9,778 bases of DNA from DASPJL01 sp035628645 (GTDB lineage: Bacteria > Bacteroidota > Bacteroidia > Cytophagales > Cyclobacteriaceae). The notes below the pieces were generated by a model, which was given only the letters and a program-made list of their open reading frames with translations, searched no databases and had not been told where the DNA came from. The translations under genes were made by a program, and so were the position numbers. The stretch covers positions 1 through 9,778 of the forward strand of contig DASPJL010000101.1 of the NCBI GenBank assembly GCA_035628645.1, written 5' to 3'. Shown in pieces: positions 7,115 through 9,778 of the stretch. Within the stretch, counting starts at the first letter, position 1. The number at the start of each line of letters is the position of its first letter.

Positions 7115-7720
7115 ATGACTGACATGAGCAAAAGCAACATTTACCTTTTATTGGCAATTGTCCTTTTTTGTTTTAGCTGTAAGCAAACCAGAGAAGGAAA
7201 AAAGGTTTCCAGAGTTAAGTTAGATTCGATAGCTTATGAGGTAACAGTGTTGGAGGATAGCATTCAAAATTCATGGCAGGTGATGACGAAGAATGAGGAG
7301 GAAATGTTTTTTAACATAAAAAGGCTTTTGCAAGAAATAGAATACATTCCAGGTCATGATCCCCGACCTTTGGATACTTTAAAAAAGGCAAATGAAGCTA
7401 CTCAAGCCATGAGGTATAATCAGGAGACCATGAGGGAATCAGCTTTAATTGACCGGTATGATGAAGCGGTTTCAAACCTGGTAAACAATGTCAGAAAATA
7501 TTCAAATACCGTCAAAGGAATAGAGAGACATCAGGTGGCGGTTCAGTTGCTTGAAGAAATACCTCAACAATATCAGAAAATCTATTTAAACCGGGTCCAT
7601 TATGATTTTCATATCGAGGACTACAACAAGCTGGTAGAAAAGAATAAAAAAAGACTGGAGAAGTATAATCCAAAGTATGCTTCTCTGGAGTCGAAGCCTA
7701 TGTTTCGGTTGAGCGAATAA
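7115..7720 (+). CDS. Putative lipoprotein, LemA-like layout
   Basis: A 201-residue predicted lipoprotein. A hydrophobic signal segment (residues 8-21) ends at LFCFSC, with C22 as the likely lipidated cysteine; the lipobox is loose but typical of Bacteroidota. The mature part is largely helical and charged. Its layout resembles LemA: a tryptophan-containing first helix (SIQNSWQVM), a central YDEAVSNLVNNVRKYSNTV helix, a third helix ending IPQQYQKIYLNRVHYDFHIEDYN, and a C-terminal KPMF. LemA proteins end similarly, with an arginine-rich helix, a YN pair, and a KPxF tail. This is my inference from pattern only; no diagnostic signature is strong. The ATG at 7115 and one at 7124 are both usable. 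It lies 98 bp after pyrE and could be read from the same transcript. Confidence 0.65.
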   Translation: MTDMSKSNIYLLLAIVLFCFSCKQTREGKKVSRVKLDSIAYEVTVLEDSIQNSWQVMTKNEEEMFFNIKRLLQEIEYIPGHDPRPLDTLKKANEATQAMRYNQETMRESALIDRYDEAVSNLVNNVRKYSNTVKGIERHQVAVQLLEEIPQQYQKIYLNRVHYDFHIEDYNKLVEKNKKRLEKYNPKYASLESKPMFRLSE

Positions 7721-8096
7721 GGATTAATCGAGTGAGCCTGGGATCAAGCGGAATTTCTGGGTCGTAGATTTTTAAGGATCTGTCGGGAAAATTGGGGGAA
7801 AGAAACATACTTAAAACGATAAGGAACCTTTTTCAGCATCAAACAAAATATTTATTGGTGTCCTAAAAAGGTCAAAGTGTTTTTCGATAATAAGTATTTT
7901 TTGTAATTTAAAACCTTGGATTCTAATTACCGGACATTCCTTAAAAAGGAGTAATCTTTCCTAAAACCTTCCCTCCTTATTCTAAGCTTATAGTGAACTT
8001 ATCGCGACCTTATAGCGATATTATAGCGATGTGTCTTCATTCATTCTCCTTGCATCCTTCGATCATCCTCCAATGGTCTGGTATCCATAATAAACA
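7721..8096. other. Gene-free stretch before the insertion sequence
   Basis: No frame on either strand has a convincing start, length and composition. It contains a small hairpin-like TCCTT/AAGGA pair near 7938-7951 without a T-tract, and five 11-bp tandem units at 7976-8030. I saw no terminator for the preceding lipoprotein gene. It ends at the left inverted repeat of the IS3-type element. Confidence 0.5.
7976..8030 (+). repeat. Five contiguous 11-bp tandem units
   Basis: The units are CTTATTCTAAG, CTTATAGTGAA, CTTATCGCGAC, CTTATAGCGAT and ATTATAGCGAT, each exactly 11 bp and adjacent, with the consensus CTTATAGCGAT. The last two differ at one base; the first is the most degenerate. All keep TTAT at positions 2-5. 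The period is close to one helical turn, so the array could be a phased set of protein-binding sites, or a decayed minisatellite. It is 66 bp outside the left end of the insertion sequence. Confidence 0.75.
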
Positions 8097-8122
8097 TGAC
8101 CCTTCCTGAAATAAGTTGACAG
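8097..8122 (+). repeat. Left terminal inverted repeat of the IS3-type element
   Basis: Starts TGACCCTTCCTGAAATAAG and ends GTTGACAG. It matches the reverse complement of 9753-9778 at 21 of 26 positions; the 17 innermost bases (8106-8122) differ at only one. The mismatches cluster in the outer half. Confidence 0.85.
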
Positions 8123-8164
8123 TAGTTACTGTTAAAACTAAAAATAATTTACACTTTAAATTGA

Positions 8165-8192
8165 TAATCCTAATTGTACTTTACAAGGATTA
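8165..8192 (+). other. Bulged hairpin in the IS left segment
   Basis: TAATCC (8165-8170) pairs with GGATTA (8187-8192) and TTGTA (8174-8178) with TACAA (8182-8186) around a CTT loop, with a TAA bulge on the 5' side. That is eleven perfect pairs in 28 nt. No T-tract follows, so it is not a terminator. It lies between the terminal and subterminal copies of the IS end motif. Confidence 0.45.
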
Positions 8193-8201
8193 GAATTACT
8201 T

Positions 8202-8221
8202 CTGAAATAACTTTACAGTAG
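8202..8221 (+). repeat. Subterminal direct copy of the IS end motif
   Basis: CTGAAATAACTTTACAGTAG here matches CTGAAATAAGTTGACAGTAG at 8106-8125 in 18 of 20 positions, in the same orientation, exactly 96 bp further in. Similarity stops sharply on both sides. The shared core is the same block that matches between the two element ends, so it may be a second transposase-binding site or a remnant of another element end. Confidence 0.6.
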
Positions 8222-8304
8222 GCAAAGGTTACTTCTTTCTAATTTTCATTTTGGCTTGTTTTCTTTCATATTTTAATTTTCTTTAAGTTTAAATGTTAAG
8301 TTAA

Positions 8305-8395
8305 GCGGACCTAAGCTCTGCAGAGGTGCAACTTGGGAAGGAATAGACTTAATCGACTGAAGTAATCAAAAGTCAGCTTTTTGCTGGCTTTTTTT
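8305..8395 (+). ncRNA. Candidate structured RNA ending in an intrinsic terminator
   Basis: Within very AT-rich DNA, this block is distinctly GC-richer. CCTAAG (8310-8315) can pair with CTTGGG (8332-8337) with one G-U, enclosing CTC-TGCA-GAG; GACTT (8346-8350) can pair with AAGTC (8370-8374), competing with the terminator stem at 8370-8395. No open frame of useful length covers it on either strand. A plus-strand small RNA is one reading; a simple transposase 3' trailer on the minus strand is the other. I recognise no known RNA family. Confidence 0.22.
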
Positions 8396-8406
8396 ATGGA
8401 TTACTT
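8360..8406 (-). terminator. Bidirectional terminator downstream of orfB
   Basis: AAAAGTCAGC (8368-8377) pairs with GCTGGCTTTT (8383-8392) around TTTTT, with one G-U pair. Outside it AAGTAATC (8360-8367) pairs perfectly with GATTACTT (8399-8406), separated by a 6-nt bulge. A T-run at 8389-8395 follows the stem on the plus strand and a TTTT (8371-8368) follows on the minus strand. It is 40-86 nt past the orfB stop, so it plausibly ends the transposase transcript and also blocks transcription entering from the left. Confidence 0.7.
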
Positions 8407-8445
8407 TAGGAGTAGAATGCCTAAAAAAACCTTCTAGTTACTTGC

Positions 8446-9336
8446 TTACTCAGAATACTTTTTTTTGTAGTTCTTCCATCGTCTTGCTAAAAGCCCTGTT
8501 TTGCTATGGGCTAATGAAGGAGTAAGGTAATCACAACTTGCATGCAGTCTTACATTATTATAAATGGTAACTCCTTTTGTTACTGCCATTTCTGCTTCTT
8601 CAAAATTCTCAAAAGTCCTGTGAAGACCGAATTCAGCTTTAAGTATTCCATTTACCCTTTCAGCGATTGCATTTTCATATGGGTCTCCTTTTTCTGTCAT
8701 GCTGATCATAATTTTATACTTTTCAAGCAAATCAATGTACTCATTACAACAGTATTGAATACCCCGATCAGAATGATGAATAAGGCTATGAGGGTGAAAG
8801 TCACAATCGGTTAAAGCCATTTTTAAAGCAGTTATAGGACCTATTCGCTCTAAAGTTCTACTCAGACTATGCCCTACTATTTTATGAGAATACGCGTCAG
8901 TAACAAGGCTAAGATATGCAAAACCTCGGCTAGTACTTATATAAGTAATGTCACAGACCCAAAGCACACTAGCCTTTGTCAAAGTTATCTCTCTAATCAG
9001 ATTCGGATATTTTCTAAACCTATGATTAGAATCTGTTGTCCTGGGTTTTCTCTTTCTGTTTCTTAATAATAACCCATGTGCTTTCAGTAGATCATAAAGT
9101 TTGTCTCGCCCAATCTTTATATTATGGGCTTTAAAGGATTCATCCAGCATTAGCAATAGTTTTGTAGTGCCCGCTTTTTCAACCTCTTTCCTTCTCTCAG
9201 ACACCAGTCTTAAAATGATGGCATCTTTCATTTCTTGATTACCTGCTTGAGTCAAAGCCTGGTAATATGCTTGTCTACTCTTTCCAAACAGTCCTGTTAG
9301 CTTACCTACACTTACTGTAGGATAAAGCTCTTGCAT
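8446..9336 (-). CDS. IS3-family transposase OrfB, DDE catalytic subunit
   Basis: A 296-residue protein holding the catalytic domain of an IS3-family transposase. The DDE triad is intact: D129 in VLWVCDITYIST, D190 in LIHHSDRGIQY, and E226 in ENAIAERVNGILKAEF. D190 and E226 are 35 residues apart, the classic DDx35E spacing. The N-terminal part (1-110) is a helix-rich HTH-like region ending in RNRKRKPRTTDSNHRF. The ATG at 9336 overlaps the orfA stop as TAATG. The frame is in the -1 position relative to orfA and is already open upstream of the ATG, so it is also reached by frameshifting at 9360-9366 to make OrfAB. OrfB alone may be made by reinitiation. The subgroup within IS3 is not certain. 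Confidence 0.95.
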   Translation of the reverse strand: MQELYPTVSVGKLTGLFGKSRQAYYQALTQAGNQEMKDAIILRLVSERRKEVEKAGTTKLLLMLDESFKAHNIKIGRDKLYDLLKAHGLLLRNRKRKPRTTDSNHRFRKYPNLIREITLTKASVLWVCDITYISTSRGFAYLSLVTDAYSHKIVGHSLSRTLERIGPITALKMALTDCDFHPHSLIHHSDRGIQYCCNEYIDLLEKYKIMISMTEKGDPYENAIAERVNGILKAEFGLHRTFENFEEAEMAVTKGVTIYNNVRLHASCDYLTPSLAHSKTGLLARRWKNYKKKYSE

Positions 9337-9737
9337 TACTTGGACGGTTTGGAACCAGACTTTTTTCTGATATCTATTTTAAGAGTTTTTTCAGCTACAT
9401 TTATTAGCGTTTCAAGGCTGGATACCTTTAGTTGAGCTTCTTGAAGAGCCTTTGCCATAAGCTCTTTCTCCTTTTTCAAAGCTTCAACCTCTTTTTCTTC
9501 TTCTGGGCTCATAGATATAATAAAGTTTGAAGCTACTACTTCTGAAGAAAGTTTTTTAATCCAACCACTTATTGTGGAATCAGGAATGTTATAAAATTTT
9601 GAAGCTCTATACAAAGTCATTCCCTCCTGGGTGATAGCCTCTACTACTCTTCTTTTTAAACTTTCATCATATTCTCGTAATACTCTTTTGGATTTTTCCT
9701 TGGTTTCAGATTCTGATGCTTTTTTGAAATCTTTCAT
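9336..9737 (-). CDS. IS3-family transposase OrfA, DNA-binding subunit
   Basis: A 133-residue protein with a helix-turn-helix of the IS3 transposase type (residues about 20-62): YDESLKRRVVEAI, GMTLYRASKFYNI, PDSTISGWIKKL. A long charged helix (78-118) probably forms the leucine-zipper dimerisation segment. In IS3 elements OrfA binds the terminal repeats and, alone, tends to inhibit transposition, while the frameshifted OrfAB is the active transposase. The start is the ATG at 9737, 42 nt inside the right end. The stop TAA overlaps the orfB ATG by one base. The last ten codons contain the slippery heptamer. Confidence 0.93.
   Translation of the reverse strand: MKDFKKASESETKEKSKRVLREYDESLKRRVVEAITQEGMTLYRASKFYNIPDSTISGWIKKLSSEVVASNFIISMSPEEEKEVEALKKEKELMAKALQEAQLKVSSLETLINVAEKTLKIDIRKKSGSKPSK
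9360..9366 (-). other. Programmed -1 frameshift heptamer A AAA AAG
   Basis: On the minus strand the orfA codons 124-126 read AGA AAA AAG, so the heptamer A AAA AAG is in the phase needed for tandem slippage into the orfB frame. After slippage the -1 frame reads VWFQTVQV and then continues at the orfB ATG without a stop, predicting a 430-residue OrfAB. A short GGTT-CCA-AACC stem begins 3 nt downstream and may stimulate slippage. The same heptamer is used in IS150 and IS911. Confidence 0.8.
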
Positions 9738-9752
9738 TTTGTTGACTTTTTG

Positions 9753-9778
9753 CTGTCAACCTATTTCAGGACAAGACA
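9753..9778 (-). repeat. Right terminal inverted repeat of the IS3-type element
   Basis: Read on the minus strand it starts TGTCTTGTCCTGAAATAGG and ends TTGACAG, partner of 8097-8122. Its outermost base is the last base of the window, so whether the repeat extends further, and the target duplication, cannot be seen. Confidence 0.8.

Larger units (their letters stand above)
8097..9778 (-). mobile_element. IS3-family insertion sequence, apparently complete
   Basis: The element has imperfect 26-bp terminal inverted repeats (8097-8122 and 9753-9778; 21 of 26 positions match) that begin TG and end CA as in the IS3 family, plus intact orfA and orfB on the minus strand. The orfA start lies 42 nt inside the right end, which is normal. 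The predicted length of 1682 bp is long for the family (usually about 1.2-1.55 kb) because 323 nt of non-coding DNA separates the orfB stop from the left repeat. The target-site duplication cannot be tested because the right flank is outside the window. Both reading frames are open, so it may be active. Confidence 0.85.

Noticed and set aside
7976..8030. CRISPR-like array
   Set aside because: Units are 11 bp and directly adjacent, with no spacers, and no cas gene is nearby.
8220..8290. Mini-frames MKENKPK and MKIRKK on the minus strand, overlapping as ATGA
   Set aside because: Seven and six codons in AT-rich DNA are expected by chance; no conserved pattern or downstream gene supports a leader peptide.
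8320..8350. GGGAAGGAA resembling the conserved GGAAGGAAGCAGC tip of bacterial SRP RNA
   Set aside because: The essential flanking parts (CAGG before and AGCAGC after) are absent and the flanks do not fold as SRP helix 8; the match is a short purine run.

Overview
The window looks like chromosomal DNA of a Bacteroidota bacterium, probably of the Cytophagales type. It is AT-rich, has no Shine-Dalgarno-like leaders, and carries families typical of that phylum: DUF3822, DUF6515, DUF1573, a bacterial GH3-type enzyme, and a NUDIX protein with an extra N-terminal domain. Assignment below phylum level is inference from gene content; there is no rRNA gene or other phylogenetic marker.

Positions 1-2845 hold the 5' part of a GH3-family acyl-adenylating enzyme (minus strand, cut by the window edge), then on the plus strand a YggS-type PLP homeostasis protein and a four-helix DUF423 membrane protein. 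A secreted DUF1573 protein (minus) overlaps the DUF423 gene tail to tail by 11 bp. A stand-alone NUDIX hydrolase (plus) follows. Positions 2977-4322 are a tight two-gene unit: a DUF3822 protein and coaD (phosphopantetheine adenylyltransferase, coenzyme A synthesis), 2 bp apart. Positions 4407-7016 hold a second, two-domain NUDIX protein (minus), a secreted DUF6515 repeat protein with its own terminator (minus), and pyrE (orotate phosphoribosyltransferase, plus). At 7115-7720 there is a putative lipoprotein with a divergent LemA-like layout.

The right end is accessory DNA. A 376-bp gene-free stretch contains five tandem 11-bp units (7976-8030). It is followed by an IS3-family insertion sequence, 8097-9778, whose orfA and orfB are intact on the minus strand, with a DDE triad (D129, D190, E226), an in-phase A AAA AAG frameshift heptamer, and 26-bp imperfect terminal inverted repeats. 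The right repeat ends on the last base of the window, so the window probably stops at an element boundary or contig edge.

Most of the window is ordinary housekeeping sequence. The least explained part is the 323-nt non-coding left segment of the insertion sequence. It holds a second direct copy of the inner part of the terminal repeat 96 bp in, a bulged hairpin, a GC-richer block with possible secondary structure, and a large bidirectional terminator. None of this amounts to proof of a new system; it is the place to look first.
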